From NCBI GenBank assembly GCA_003282055.1, contig QCAD01000007.1, positions 1 through 19,371 on the forward strand: a DNA stretch of 19,371 nt. Reading direction: 5' to 3'. The notes beneath the pieces were generated by a model that worked only from the letters and a program-made list of their open reading frames with translations, searched no databases and had not been told where the DNA came from. Positions 1 through 8,962 of the stretch are shown here, in pieces (positions within the stretch are counted from its first letter, which is position 1; every line of letters starts with the position of its first letter). This DNA is from Pelagibacteraceae bacterium AG-339-N18 (GTDB lineage Bacteria; Pseudomonadota; Alphaproteobacteria; Pelagibacterales; Pelagibacteraceae). A program made the translations under genes and the position numbers.

Positions 1-1390
1 AAATAGAGACAATGGTGACATTGAAATATTTAGAAAATTAGTCGTTGCAGAAAATCCAGAAAATTCAAATATGGAAATTAATCTAGAGGATGCAATCAAT
101 CTTGATGATAATAATAAAAATAAGTCAATAGGAGATGAAGTTTTACAACCATTACCATCTTTTGATTTTGGAAGAATTGCAGCTCAGATTGCAAAACAAG
201 TAATTAGTTCTAATGTAAGAGATGCTGAGCGAGAGAGACAATTTAATGATTTTATTGATAAAAAAGACACAATTTTGAGTGGGATCGTAAAAAGGTTAGA
301 ATTTGGAAATGTAATAGTAGACTTAGGTAGAACGGAGGCAATTATTCAAAAAAATGAGTTAATACCGAGAGAAAATATAAAAGCAGGCGACAGAATAAAA
401 GCTTATTGTTTTGATGTGCGAAGAGAGCAAAGAGGCCAACAAATATTTTTGTCGAGAGCACACCCAAAATTTATGGAAAAGCTTTTTATTCAGGAAGTTC
501 CAGAAATTTATGATGGACTTATAGAAATAAAATCTTCTTCAAGAGATCCTGGTAGTAGAGCAAAAATATGTGTTAAAGCTATTGATGCATCATTAGATCC
601 TGTTGGAGCTTGTGTTGGTATGAGAGGATCGAGAGTTCAAGCGGTGGTAAATGAACTTCAAGGTGAAAAAATTGATATTGTAAATTGGTCAGAAGATCCA
701 GCAATTTTAGTATCTAGCGCGTTGTCTCCGGCTGATGTTTTAAGAGTAAATGTTGATTCTGAGAGAAAAAAATTAGATGTAATACTGACTGAGGAGAATT
801 TAAGTAAGGCTATCGGTCGAAGAGGTCAAAATGTACGTCTTGCTACTAAATTACTTAATTATGAAATCAATATCATGACAGATCAGGAGGACTCAGAGAA
901 AAGGCAGCAGGATTTTAAGGAAAAAACAGAAAATTTTGTCAAAAATTTGGAACTTGATGAAACACTCGGACAACTACTTGTTGCAGAGGGATTTGCTACA
1001 ATTGATGATATAAAAGATAGTTCAGTTGAAAATTTAACTAAAATTGAGGGAATTGAAGAGGAAACAGCAAAAGCACTTATTGAAAGATCAAAAGACTTTC
1101 ACAAAAAAGATCAAGAAGATATTTCAAAAAGAATTAAAGAGTTAGGTTTAGGCGAGTCATTGATAAATCTAAAAGGTCTAACACCGGGTATGCTTGTTAC
1201 ATTAGGAGAGCAAAAGATTCTTTCCTTGGAAGAGTTTGCTGATTTGGCCTCTGATGAACTAACAGGAGGTTATGACATTATTAAAGGAAACAAAATAAAA
1301 ATTGAGGGATATCTTGAAGATTTTGCTCTTTCAAAGGAAGAAGCTGATGAGTTAATTATGTCAGCTAGAAGAATTGTTTATAAAGATTAA
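1..1390 (+). CDS. nusA: Transcription termination/antitermination factor NusA (5' partial)
   Basis: NusA binds RNA polymerase and nascent RNA and modulates pausing, termination and antitermination in the cytoplasm. The frame is open from base 2 through the first ATG at 71. The residues before that ATG (GDIEIFRKLVV) match the NusA N-terminal domain, so the true start lies left of the window and 71 is an internal Met. Domains in order are an S1 domain (about bases 275-430, ending near DVRREQRGQQIF), KH1 (DPVGACVGMRGSRVQAV, about 595-645) and KH2 (KAIGRRGQNVRLAT, about 805-850). Two acidic helix-hairpin-helix repeats follow (about 945-1110 and 1140-1385), the C-terminal arrangement also found in E. 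coli NusA. The stop is 10 bases before infB. The ylxR gene often found between nusA and infB is absent. Identity is secure. Confidence 0.97.
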   Translation, partial: NRDNGDIEIFRKLVVAENPENSNMEINLEDAINLDDNNKNKSIGDEVLQPLPSFDFGRIAAQIAKQVISSNVRDAERERQFNDFIDKKDTILSGIVKRLEFGNVIVDLGRTEAIIQKNELIPRENIKAGDRIKAYCFDVRREQRGQQIFLSRAHPKFMEKLFIQEVPEIYDGLIEIKSSSRDPGSRAKICVKAIDASLDPVGACVGMRGSRVQAVVNELQGEKIDIVNWSEDPAILVSSALSPADVLRVNVDSERKKLDVILTEENLSKAIGRRGQNVRLATKLLNYEINIMTDQEDSEKRQQDFKEKTENFVKNLELDETLGQLLVAEGFATIDDIKDSSVENLTKIEGIEEETAKALIERSKDFHKKDQEDISKRIKELGLGESLINLKGLTPGMLVTLGEQKILSLEEFADLASDELTGGYDIIKGNKIKIEGYLEDFALSKEEADELIMSARRIVYKD

Positions 1391-1400
1391 GAGATGAGTT

Positions 1401-3569
1401 ATGGAAAAAAAATTAAAATTATCTGTATCCACCAAGACCAAAAAACCGTTAAAAAATATCGATGTTAATAAATTTTCAGGTAAACGGTCTGTAGTAATAG
1501 AAAAATCAAATAACAAATCAGCAAAAAGAGGAAGTTCATATGTGCCTAAGAGACCTCTTTTTGAGTCTAAATTTAAATCTAATGCAAGTGATTTTGAAAA
1601 AAGAAAACTAGCCGAACAAAGAGCTACAAAAAGATTAAAAGATGAGTCAAATGTAAAAGATAAAAAACTTAAAATTGGTACTAAAAAAAGAGAGGTGAAA
1701 TTAACTGTTTCCAGGGCATTAAGTGATGAAATTGAAGCAAGAGAAAGAAGCTTAGCGTCTGTAAGAAGAGCACGCGAAAAAGAGAGCAAAAATCAGAGTA
1801 AAGAACAGAATAATGAAAACCTTAAACAGATAAAAAGAGATATAAATATACCTGAGGCAATAACTGTTAGGGAGCTCGCAAATAGAATGGCAGAGCAGTC
1901 AAGCAACGTTATAAAGTACTTATTTGGAATGGGTGTTACAGTCACAATTAATCAAACCTTAGCCGCTGACACTGCGGAGTATTTAGTAAAAGAGTTTGGA
2001 CATAACCCGATCAGAGAAGAAAAAGCAGAGGAGATAATTAAAAAAATTAAAGCTTCAAGGACTGAAAATCTTAAGAATAGACCTCCAATTGTAACCGTTA
2101 TGGGCCACGTTGATCATGGCAAAACTTCTGTGCTAGATGTTTTACGAAGTGCAAACGTAGTTTCAGGTGAATTTGGAGGGATAACTCAACACATAGGAGC
2201 TTATCAAATCGATAGCAATGGAAATAAATTAACTTTCATAGATACACCTGGTCATGCTGCTTTTACAGAAATGAGGGCAAGAGGATCCAAATTGACTGAC
2301 TTAGTTGTATTAGTAGTTGCCGCAGATGATGGAGTTAAACCACAAACAGTCGAGTCAATAAAGCATGCCAAAGCAGCAAATGTTCCGATAGTAGTTGCAA
2401 TAAATAAATGCGATCTACCAGAAGCAGATCCACAAAAGATTAAAAATCAGTTACTTGAGCATGAATTGATTGCAGAAGATCTTTCTGGAGACACTTTAAT
2501 GGTTGAAATATCAACAAAGACAAAAAAAAACTTAGATAAACTTATTGAGTCAATAATTCTTCAAGCTGAGATTTTAGATCTCAAAACAGATTATGATTCC
2601 AAAGCAACTGGAATAGTTCTAGAGTCAAAAATAGATATTGGTAGAGGACCAGTTGCAAATATAATTGTAACAACTGGTATGCTTAAAAAAGGAGATTTTT
2701 TTGTAAGTGGTTTAAAATGGGGGAAAGTAAGAGCTATCATAGACGATAAAGGTCAAAATATTAATGAAGCTGCACCCTCAACACCGGTAGAAATTTTAGG
2801 AATCAATGGTGCATCAAAAGCGGGTGACGATTTTATTGTTTTAGAAACAGAAAAAGAAGCTAAAATATTGAGTGAAAACAGAGCTCAAGAAAAAAAAGAG
2901 GGCAATAATCCAATATCTTTAACAACTCAAGAATCTGCATTTTCAAAAAACTCGTCAAAAGAACTTAATATGATTATTAAATCAGATGTACATGGATCTT
3001 CAGAGGCTATTAAAAATGCTATTTCTCAAATTAGTCATGACGAAGTTAAGCCTAAAATAATTTTAGCTGATATTGGAATGGTAACTGAGACAGATGTCAC
3101 TTTAGCTAAAGCTTCAAATGCTGTTTTAGTTGCTTTTAATGTTAAGCCAAGCAAAGAGGCAAAAAAACTTGCTGAAGATGAAAAGATAAAAATTTCATCC
3201 TATAACATAATTTACGAAGTTTTAGATTATATAAAAAAAAGAATGTCAGGGTTATTAGCGCCTGATATACAAGAAAAGATCACAGGTACAGCTCAGATTT
3301 TAGAGATTTTTAAAGTTTCTGGAGCAGGCAAAGTCGCTGGATCAAGAGTGACAGAAGGAGAAATCAATAGTGCATCAGATGTAAGAATTATTAGAGATGG
3401 ATCTATTATTTATACCGGTAAGGTTTCTTCAATATTTAGAGAAAAAAACCAAGTTAAACAGGTTAGTGATGGTCAAGAATGTGGTATTACAGTGAAAGAT
3501 TATACAGATTTTCAAAAAAACGATACAATTGAGGCTTTTAATGTAACGTCCACAGAGAGGTCAATATAA
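1401..3569 (+). CDS. infB: Translation initiation factor IF-2
   Basis: IF-2 is the GTPase that brings initiator fMet-tRNA to the 30S subunit and promotes subunit joining. The 722-residue protein begins with a lysine-rich, low-complexity region (residues about 1-145). The IF2_N-like segment follows (about 150-200, PEAITVRELANRMAEQ). The G domain carries GHVDHGKT (235-242), the switch I segment GGITQHIG (259-266), DTPGH (281-285) and NKCD (335-338). Domains II-IV follow, with the C-terminal fMet-tRNA-binding region. It is shorter than E. coli IF2-alpha (890 residues) because of a reduced N-terminus. ATG 1401 is preceded by GAGTT rather than a well-spaced Shine-Dalgarno. The stop overlaps the rbfA start by one base (TAATG), suggesting translational coupling. 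Confidence 0.97.
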   Translation: MEKKLKLSVSTKTKKPLKNIDVNKFSGKRSVVIEKSNNKSAKRGSSYVPKRPLFESKFKSNASDFEKRKLAEQRATKRLKDESNVKDKKLKIGTKKREVKLTVSRALSDEIEARERSLASVRRAREKESKNQSKEQNNENLKQIKRDINIPEAITVRELANRMAEQSSNVIKYLFGMGVTVTINQTLAADTAEYLVKEFGHNPIREEKAEEIIKKIKASRTENLKNRPPIVTVMGHVDHGKTSVLDVLRSANVVSGEFGGITQHIGAYQIDSNGNKLTFIDTPGHAAFTEMRARGSKLTDLVVLVVAADDGVKPQTVESIKHAKAANVPIVVAINKCDLPEADPQKIKNQLLEHELIAEDLSGDTLMVEISTKTKKNLDKLIESIILQAEILDLKTDYDSKATGIVLESKIDIGRGPVANIIVTTGMLKKGDFFVSGLKWGKVRAIIDDKGQNINEAAPSTPVEILGINGASKAGDDFIVLETEKEAKILSENRAQEKKEGNNPISLTTQESAFSKNSSKELNMIIKSDVHGSSEAIKNAISQISHDEVKPKIILADIGMVTETDVTLAKASNAVLVAFNVKPSKEAKKLAEDEKIKISSYNIIYEVLDYIKKRMSGLLAPDIQEKITGTAQILEIFKVSGAGKVAGSRVTEGEINSASDVRIIRDGSIIYTGKVSSIFREKNQVKQVSDGQECGITVKDYTDFQKNDTIEAFNVTSTERSI

Positions 3570-3937
3570 TGGTAGATCGAATAGGAAAACCGATGTCACA
3601 AAGACAGTTAAGAGTTGGTGAAATGATCAAGCAATCTTTAAGCATGATTTTTATTAGAAATGAGGCTAAAGTGCCGAATTTAGAAACTAACACTATAACG
3701 GTCACCGAAGTAAGAATGAGTTCTGATTTAAAAATAGCCAAGGCATATGTTCTTCCATTAGGAGGAAAAGATGCAGAAGAAACCATAGATGTTTTAAAAG
3801 AGTACTCGTTCTTAATAAGAAAAATTTTATCACAAAAAGTGGTTATGAAATTTTTGCCAAAATTGCTTTTTAGAAAAGATGAGTCTTTTGAGTATGCAGA
3901 AAAAATAGAAAATTTAATTAAACAAACAAATGAGTAG
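3569..3937 (+). CDS. rbfA: 30S ribosome-binding factor RbfA
   Basis: RbfA is a small KH-like protein needed for late 30S maturation and 16S 5'-end processing. The 122-residue length is normal. Family landmarks are the N-terminal SQRQLRVGEMIKQSLS, the central VRMSSDLKIAKAYV and the C-terminal LPKLLFRKDESFEYAEKIENL. Its ATG shares a base with the infB stop and is preceded by a good Shine-Dalgarno, GAGAGG at 3555-3560 with 8 bases of spacing. In many alphaproteobacteria and in E. coli rbfA is followed by truB. Here rpsO begins 12 bases after the rbfA stop, so truB has been lost or moved. Confidence 0.95.
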   Translation: MVDRIGKPMSQRQLRVGEMIKQSLSMIFIRNEAKVPNLETNTITVTEVRMSSDLKIAKAYVLPLGGKDAEETIDVLKEYSFLIRKILSQKVVMKFLPKLLFRKDESFEYAEKIENLIKQTNE

Positions 3938-3949
3938 AAAGTAAGAGTT

Positions 3950-4198
3950 ATGAATAAAAAAGCACAAGAATTAGCAATGCATGATAAGGACACAGGTTCC
4001 TCAGAGGTTCAAATTGCTTTGCTTACTGAAAGAATTGAAATTCTATCTAAACATATCAAGCAATTTAAAAAGGATAAACATTCATCTGTTGGATTGCTGA
4101 GAGCGGTTAATAAAAGGAAGAAATTGTTAGAATACCTGAAAAAGAATAGAATGGATTCATACAAAAATGTACTGTCTAAATTGAGTTTAAGAAAATAA
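3950..4198 (+). CDS. rpsO: 30S ribosomal protein S15
   Basis: S15 is a primary 16S rRNA-binding protein of the central domain and forms bridge B4 with the large subunit. The conserved core is clear: DTGSSEVQIALLTERI, then HSSVGLLRAVNKRKKLLEYLKK, ending in SLRK. At 82 residues it is about seven shorter than E. coli S15 (89), all at the N-terminus. No longer start is possible, because the in-frame stop at 3935-3937 (the rbfA stop) lies just upstream with no start codon between. The ATG is preceded by AAGAGTT. It sits between rbfA and pnp, the usual place, with truB missing. Confidence 0.96.
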   Translation: MNKKAQELAMHDKDTGSSEVQIALLTERIEILSKHIKQFKKDKHSSVGLLRAVNKRKKLLEYLKKNRMDSYKNVLSKLSLRK

Positions 4199-4255
4199 AA
4201 GTCAAAATAGATAGAATGTAATGGAATAAAGTGAACGAAAAGAAATGGAAATGAA
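4199..4255 (+). promoter_or_regulatory. rpsO-pnp spacer: purine-rich leader with clustered AUGs
   Basis: These 57 bases are almost all A, G and T, with very few C, and I see no stem-loop. Short ATG frames occur at 4216 (ATG TAA) and 4221 (ATG GAA TAA). ATGs at 4245 and 4251 share a frame different from pnp and overlap its start, ending at TAG 4287-4289. In E. coli this spacer holds the RNase III hairpin through which PNPase represses its own synthesis; nothing comparable is visible here. A role for the upstream AUGs in setting pnp translation is inference. Confidence 0.35.
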
Positions 4256-6328
4256 ATGTTTAAAGTATATAAGAAGGAAATTGAAGTAGCAGGAAAAAAA
4301 ATAAGTTTAGAAACAGGCAAAGTAGCAAGACAGGCAGACGGTGCAATAATTGCGACATGCGGAGAAACAGTTGTTTTAGCAACAGTTGTAGGAGCAAAAA
4401 AAGTTAATCCTGATGTGGATTACTTTCCATTATCTGTCAATTACCAAGAAAAATATTATGCAGCGGGAAAGATCCCAGGGGGATATTTTAAAAGAGAGGC
4501 AAGACCTACTGAAAGCGAAACATTAATCTCTAGATTAATTGACAGACCAATTAGACCCTTATTTCCAGATGCGTTTAAAAATGAAGTTCAGTTATTACCA
4601 ACTGTAATTTCGTATGATAAAGAAAATGAAGCTGATATTTTATCAATTATAGCTTCATCAGCAGCACTAGCTATTTCCGGCATGCCATTTATGGGACCTG
4701 TAGGAGCATCTAGAGTAGGATTTATTGATGGAAAATATGTTTTAAACCCATCAAAAACTGAATTAGAAAATTCAAGTTTAGATTTGGTTGTAGCAGGCAC
4801 TAAAGATGCTGTGCTTATGGTGGAGTCAGAGGCAAAAGGTCTATCAGAGGAAGAAATGTTAAATGCAGTTAAATTTGGTCATGAAGGTTTTGTACCTGTA
4901 ATTAAAATGATCGAAGAACTTGCAAATGAGTGCAAAAAACCTGAGTGGATTGTAGAGAAAAAAGATCTGTCTGAAGTAAAGAAAAAACTAGACTCTACAT
5001 TTACCGAGGACCTTAAAAAAGCTTTTGCTACAAAAGATAAGCAAGATCGATCAAATCAAATCTCAGAGATAACTGATAAAGCAAAAAAACTTTATGAGGA
5101 TGATGATAAGTATACTGATCTTGATGTAAATTCTCAGCTTAAGAATTTAGAAAAATCAATTGTAAGAACAGATATTCTTAAAAACAAAAATAGGATTGAT
5201 GGTAGGGGATTATCTGATGTGAGATCTATTTCATGTGAGGTGGGAGTTTTACCAAGGACTCATGGTTCTGCTTTATTTACAAGAGGAGAAACACAAGCGA
5301 TTGTTACAGCCACTCTAGGTACATCTGACGATGAACAAAGAATTGAAAGTTTAGATGGACTGCAAAGAGAGAGATTTATGCTTCACTATAATTTTCCTCC
5401 ATTTTCAGTTGGAGAAACTGGCAGAATAGGAACTGGAAGAAGAGAAATTGGGCATGGTAAATTAGCTTGGAGAGCGATACATTCTTCATTACCATCAAAA
5501 GATTCCTTTCCATATACTTTTAGAGTAGTTTCTGAAATTACTGAGTCTAACGGCTCTTCTTCAATGGCCACTGTCTGCGGTACCTCTTTAGCATTGATGG
5601 ATGCTGGTGTTCCAATAAAAGAACCAGTTGCAGGTATTGCAATGGGTTTAATTAAAGAAGGCGATGATTTTAGTGTTTTATCTGATATTCTTGGTGATGA
5701 GGATCACCTTGGAGATATGGACTTTAAAGTTGCTGGAACTAAAGATGGGATCACTTCACTTCAAATGGATATTAAAATCACAGGTATAACTTTTGAAATC
5801 ATGGAGCAAGCTTTAAAACAAGCTAAAGAAGGAAGAATTCATATCTTAGGTGAAATGAATAAAGCTTTAGGTCAGTCTCGATCTGATGTTGGAAAGCACA
5901 CTCCAAAAATGGAACAAGTTACTGTTGATAAAAAAGATATTGCTGCAGTAATTGGAAAAGGTGGAGCAACAATTAGAGAAATTGTTGAAAAATCAGGTGC
6001 TAAAGTTGATGTAAATGACGAAGGGGTTGTCACAGTTGCTGCTCCAGATGAAGAGTCTAGAAATACTGCTATGCAAATGATCAAAGATATCACAGCCAAA
6101 GCTGAACTGAATAAAATTTATCCAGGTAAAGTTATGAAAATCATGGAATTTGGTGCATTTGTAAATTTCCTTGGAAAGCAAGATGGATTAGTTCATATAT
6201 CAGAACTAGCAGCTAAAAGAGTTGCTAAAGTAACCGATGTTGTCAAAGAGGGTGATGAAGTAAAAGTTAAAGTAATCGGTTTCGATAGAGGCAAAGTTAA
6301 ACTTTCCATGAAACAAGCTACTGAATAA
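4256..6328 (+). CDS. pnp: Polyribonucleotide nucleotidyltransferase (PNPase)
   Basis: PNPase is a trimeric phosphorolytic 3'-5' exoribonuclease that degrades mRNA, often as part of a degradosome. The 690-residue protein has two RNase PH-like cores. The first carries [24 protein letters not shown] (about 75-98). The second carries the metal/active-site segment [16 protein letters not shown], with D483, D489 and K491 matching E. coli D486, D492 and K494. A KH domain with GKGG lies near 560-600 and an S1 domain from about 620 to the end ([18 protein letters not shown]). Length is typical. The ATG at 4256 gives the standard family N-terminus ([22 protein letters not shown]). It is followed by a tiny membrane ORF, then by converging fab genes. 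Confidence 0.97.
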   Translation: MFKVYKKEIEVAGKKISLETGKVARQADGAIIATCGETVVLATVVGAKKVNPDVDYFPLSVNYQEKYYAAGKIPGGYFKREARPTESETLISRLIDRPIRPLFPDAFKNEVQLLPTVISYDKENEADILSIIASSAALAISGMPFMGPVGASRVGFIDGKYVLNPSKTELENSSLDLVVAGTKDAVLMVESEAKGLSEEEMLNAVKFGHEGFVPVIKMIEELANECKKPEWIVEKKDLSEVKKKLDSTFTEDLKKAFATKDKQDRSNQISEITDKAKKLYEDDDKYTDLDVNSQLKNLEKSIVRTDILKNKNRIDGRGLSDVRSISCEVGVLPRTHGSALFTRGETQAIVTATLGTSDDEQRIESLDGLQRERFMLHYNFPPFSVGETGRIGTGRREIGHGKLAWRAIHSSLPSKDSFPYTFRVVSEITESNGSSSMATVCGTSLALMDAGVPIKEPVAGIAMGLIKEGDDFSVLSDILGDEDHLGDMDFKVAGTKDGITSLQMDIKITGITFEIMEQALKQAKEGRIHILGEMNKALGQSRSDVGKHTPKMEQVTVDKKDIAAVIGKGGATIREIVEKSGAKVDVNDEGVVTVAAPDEESRNTAMQMIKDITAKAELNKIYPGKVMKIMEFGAFVNFLGKQDGLVHISELAAKRVAKVTDVVKEGDEVKVKVIGFDRGKVKLSMKQATE

Positions 6329-6340
6329 ATCTTAAGAGTT

Positions 6341-6460
6341 ATGGAGATATTAATATTTTTAGTTTGTATAGCATTTGTGATTTATTATTTATCTAGGCCC
6401 ATTTCTAAAAAAGAAAAAGACCAATTTAATGATAAAAACAATTGGCGGGGTGGGTTTTAA
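6341..6460 (+). CDS. Small single-pass membrane protein (39 aa), hypothetical
   Basis: This short ORF lies 12 bases after the pnp stop and ends 2 bases before the converging fabI stop. It encodes about 18 hydrophobic residues from the start (MEILIFLVCIAFVIYYLS), then a charged segment with RPISKKEK and an ending NNWRGGF. That is one N-terminal membrane helix with a polar C-terminal tail. Its ATG is preceded by TTAAGAGTT, nearly the same sequence as before rpsO, which supports real translation and membership of the nusA-pnp operon. I do not recognise the family and assign no function. An inverted repeat CCAATT/AATTGG (6421-6445) lies in its 3' half and may be chance. Confidence 0.6.
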   Translation: MEILIFLVCIAFVIYYLSRPISKKEKDQFNDKNNWRGGF

Positions 6461-6462
6461 TT

Positions 6463-7248
6463 TTAGGTAATATTTTTGGGATCTGGCATACCAACTTTGT
6501 TGTATCCAGCATCTACATAGTGAATTTCACCAGTAACACCATTTGCAAGGTCACTTAGTAAGTATAATGCTGAGTTTCCAACATCATGAATATCCACATT
6601 CTTTTTTAGTAAAGAGTGATCTTCATTCCATTTATAAAGGAATTTTGCGTCTCCTATAGCAGAAGCGGCTAATGTTTTAATTGGCCCAGCGCTTATTGCA
6701 TTAACTCTCATACCTTTTTTACCCAAATCTCTAGCTAAATATTTAACACTAGACTCTAATGCTGCTTTACATACACCCATTACGTTGTAATTTGGAATAG
6801 CTTTGTTTGCTTCATAGCTTAAAGTTATTAAACTTCCGCCCTCTTTCATTACTTTAGAAGCTTCTTTCGCAACTTCAGTGAATGAAAAACACGAAATTAA
6901 CATGCTTTTTAGAAAATTTTCTCTAGTTGTGTTTAAATACTCTCCAGATAATTCTGATTTATCTGAAAATGCAATAGCATGAACCACAAAGTCAATTTCA
7001 CCCCACTGAGATTTAAGATCTTCAAATAATTTTGTTACATCATCTTTTTTTTCAACATCACAACTAAATGTAACTTTTGAATTTAATCTTTCTGCCAAAG
7101 GAATTACTCTTTTTTTAAGCGCATCCCCTAAATAAGTAAATGCTAGTTCTGCTCCAGCTTCAGCAAGTTTTTGTGAAATACCCCAAGCAATAGATCTTTC
7201 GTTAGCAACTCCCATTACTAATCCTTTTTTACCTTTCATTAAGGTCAT
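6463..7248 (-). CDS. fabI: Enoyl-[acyl-carrier-protein] reductase (NADH), FabI
   Basis: FabI reduces trans-2-enoyl-ACP, the last step of each fatty acid elongation cycle. It is a short-chain dehydrogenase-like Rossmann protein of 261 residues (E. coli 262). The nucleotide-binding start is [17 protein letters not shown]. The catalytic segment is Y145 in LSYEANK, followed by Y154 and K161 in [10 protein letters not shown] (Y-x6-K, equivalent to E. coli Y156/K163). [12 protein letters not shown] follows. It ends a minus-strand operon and its ATG overlaps the fabB stop by four bases (ATGA). It converges on the small ORF after pnp, with only 2 bases between stops and no clear terminator. Confidence 0.96.
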   Translation of the reverse strand: MTLMKGKKGLVMGVANERSIAWGISQKLAEAGAELAFTYLGDALKKRVIPLAERLNSKVTFSCDVEKKDDVTKLFEDLKSQWGEIDFVVHAIAFSDKSELSGEYLNTTRENFLKSMLISCFSFTEVAKEASKVMKEGGSLITLSYEANKAIPNYNVMGVCKAALESSVKYLARDLGKKGMRVNAISAGPIKTLAASAIGDAKFLYKWNEDHSLLKKNVDIHDVGNSALYLLSDLANGVTGEIHYVDAGYNKVGMPDPKNIT

Positions 7249-8462
7249 GATTTTACTTTCTCAAAAATTAAAGCAGCATTGGTTCCACCAAAACCAAAAC
7301 TATTAGACATTACAGTATTTAAAGTTACTCCTGTTTCTGTTTTAGCAACTATTGGAAATTTTTTAGCCTCTTCATCTATTTCATTTATATTAGCAGATCC
7401 TGCTATGAAATTATTTTTCATCATAATCAAACAATAGATAGCTTCATGAACAGATGCAGCTCCTAATGGATGTCCTGATAGTGATTTTGTGGAACTAATT
7501 TTTGGAATTTCATTTCCAAAAGCTTCTTTAACAGCATTTAATTCCGTAATATCTCCAACTGGAGTAGAAGTTCCATGGGTATTTATATAATCAATTTTAT
7601 TTTTTGATGTTGCCATAGCCATCTTCATACAACGTACCGCCCCTTCACCTGATGGAGCTACCATATCGTATCCATCAGAAGTTGCACCATAACCAGTTAA
7701 TTCTGCGTATATTTTAGCCCCTCTTGCTTTAGCATGTTCATATTCTTCAAGCACAAGCACACCACCACCACCAGCAATTACAAAACCATCTCTCGTTTTA
7801 TCATAAGCTCTTGATGCAGTTTTGGGAGTATCGTTATATTTAGACGATAATGCTGTCATAGCATCGAACATTGCAGTCATGGCCCAATGAATTTCCTCAC
7901 TTCCACCAGCAAAAACAATATCCTGTTTACCCATCTGAATTAATTCCATAGAATTTCCAATACAATGTCCACTCGTTGCACAAGCAGAACTCATCGTGTA
8001 GTTAGTTCCTTTAATTTTAAAAGGAACAGCAAGGGTAGCTGAAGCTGTGCTTGCCATTGTTCTTGGCACAATAAAAGGGCCCATAAGTTTTGGAGTTTTA
8101 GCTCTCGTTTTATCTGCTGCTAATATGACGTTTTCTATTGAAGGACCACCTGATCCCATCACAATTCCTGTTTTAAAATTACTTATATCTTTTTCCTCCA
8201 ATCCAGAGTCAGTAATTGCCTCTTTCATAGCTATATAGTTGTAAGCTGATCCAGAACCCATAAATCTAATTGTTTTTCTGTCTATATAGTCCTCTAGTTT
8301 AATTTTTGGTTTGCCATGAACGTGGCTCTTCAAATTATGTTCCTTATATTCCTCAGCAAAAGAAATTCCTGGTTTAGATTTTAACAAAGATTGATGTACT
8401 TCCTCTTGATTGTTACCCAAACAAGAAACTACACCTAAACCAGTAATCATAACCCTTCTCAT
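7245..8462 (-). CDS. fabB: 3-oxoacyl-[acyl-carrier-protein] synthase I, FabB
   Basis: This is a condensing enzyme of fatty acid elongation. FabB-type enzymes also extend the cis-3-decenoyl intermediate made by FabA and so are needed for unsaturated fatty acids. The 405-residue thiolase-fold protein has catalytic C161 in [14 protein letters not shown]296 in [12 protein letters not shown]326 in STKSLSG and H331 in [14 protein letters not shown]. The segment after the nucleophile ([19 protein letters not shown]) is the FabB rather than FabF form, in agreement with the fabA neighbour. Its ATG overlaps the fabA stop by one base (TAATG) and its stop overlaps the fabI start by four bases. Confidence 0.96.
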   Translation of the reverse strand: MRRVMITGLGVVSCLGNNQEEVHQSLLKSKPGISFAEEYKEHNLKSHVHGKPKIKLEDYIDRKTIRFMGSGSAYNYIAMKEAITDSGLEEKDISNFKTGIVMGSGGPSIENVILAADKTRAKTPKLMGPFIVPRTMASTASATLAVPFKIKGTNYTMSSACATSGHCIGNSMELIQMGKQDIVFAGGSEEIHWAMTAMFDAMTALSSKYNDTPKTASRAYDKTRDGFVIAGGGGVLVLEEYEHAKARGAKIYAELTGYGATSDGYDMVAPSGEGAVRCMKMAMATSKNKIDYINTHGTSTPVGDITELNAVKEAFGNEIPKISSTKSLSGHPLGAASVHEAIYCLIMMKNNFIAGSANINEIDEEAKKFPIVAKTETGVTLNTVMSNSFGFGGTNAALIFEKVKS

Positions 8463-8962
8463 TACTTAAATAATCCTACTTTTAAATTGTCTGCTGAGTA
8501 TATTTTTTTTTCATCGGCAAGCAGTATTCCATTTGCAAGACCAACAGTTGTTCCACCAGGTGACATGATTTTTTTCATATCTATCTCATATCTTACATTT
8601 TTTACAGTTTGTAAAACTTCTCCTGTAAATTTAACATTACCGACTCCTAAAGCCCTTCCTTTACCAGGATTCCCTTGCCAGCCAAGAAAAAAACCTACTA
8701 ACTGCCACATTGCATCTAAACCTAGACATCCTGGCATGACAGGGTCTTTTTTAAAGTGACAATCAAAAAACCAGAGATCATTTTTAATATCTAATTCTGC
8801 TTTTAATGAACCTTTATTAAAAGCTCCTTTATCATTATTAATCTCTGTAATTCTATCAAACATAAGCATTGGTGGAAGAGGTAATTTAGCGTTACCTGGA
8901 CCAAATAGTTTGCCCTCGCCACAATTTATTAGCTCATCATATGAGTAAGAGTTTTTTTTCAT
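8462..8962 (-). CDS. fabA: 3-hydroxydecanoyl-ACP dehydratase/isomerase, FabA
   Basis: FabA dehydrates 3-hydroxydecanoyl-ACP and isomerises the trans-2 to the cis-3 product, the branch point to unsaturated fatty acids without oxygen. The 166-residue hot-dog-fold protein keeps H69 in [14 protein letters not shown] and D83 in [13 protein letters not shown], matching E. coli H70 and D84. [15 protein letters not shown] and the C-terminal NLKVGLFK also match. It is the first gene of fabA-fabB-fabI and is divergent from irr across 94 bases. That arrangement is, to my knowledge, common in alphaproteobacteria. Expression may respond to the Irr-like site in the shared spacer (inference). Confidence 0.96.
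   Translation of the reverse strand: MKKNSYSYDELINCGEGKLFGPGNAKLPLPPMLMFDRITEINNDKGAFNKGSLKAELDIKNDLWFFDCHFKKDPVMPGCLGLDAMWQLVGFFLGWQGNPGKGRALGVGNVKFTGEVLQTVKNVRYEIDMKKIMSPGGTTVGLANGILLADEKKIYSADNLKVGLFK

Noticed and set aside
260..265. Use of the first ATG (71) as the real nusA start
   Set aside because: The reading frame continues to the window edge with clear NusA N-terminal sequence, so the gene is cut by the window and not short.
1361..1789. Minus-strand ORF of 142 codons across the start of infB
   Set aside because: It is the reverse reading of the lysine-rich IF-2 N-terminus, which turns AAA/GAA-rich codons into Phe/Ser/Leu. It shows no recognisable domain and conflicts with a secure gene.
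3538..3993. Minus-strand ORF of 151 codons opposite rbfA
   Set aside because: Shadow of rbfA and the rpsO start; low-complexity Phe/Leu/Ser composition and no motif.
4009..4320. Minus-strand ORF of 103 codons opposite rpsO and the pnp start
   Set aside because: Covers the reverse of two secure genes and has Phe/Leu-rich shadow composition.
6421..6445. CCAATT...AATTGG inverted repeat as a terminator between pnp and fabI
   Set aside because: It lies inside the 39-codon ORF, has a 13-base loop and is not followed by a T tract in either direction.
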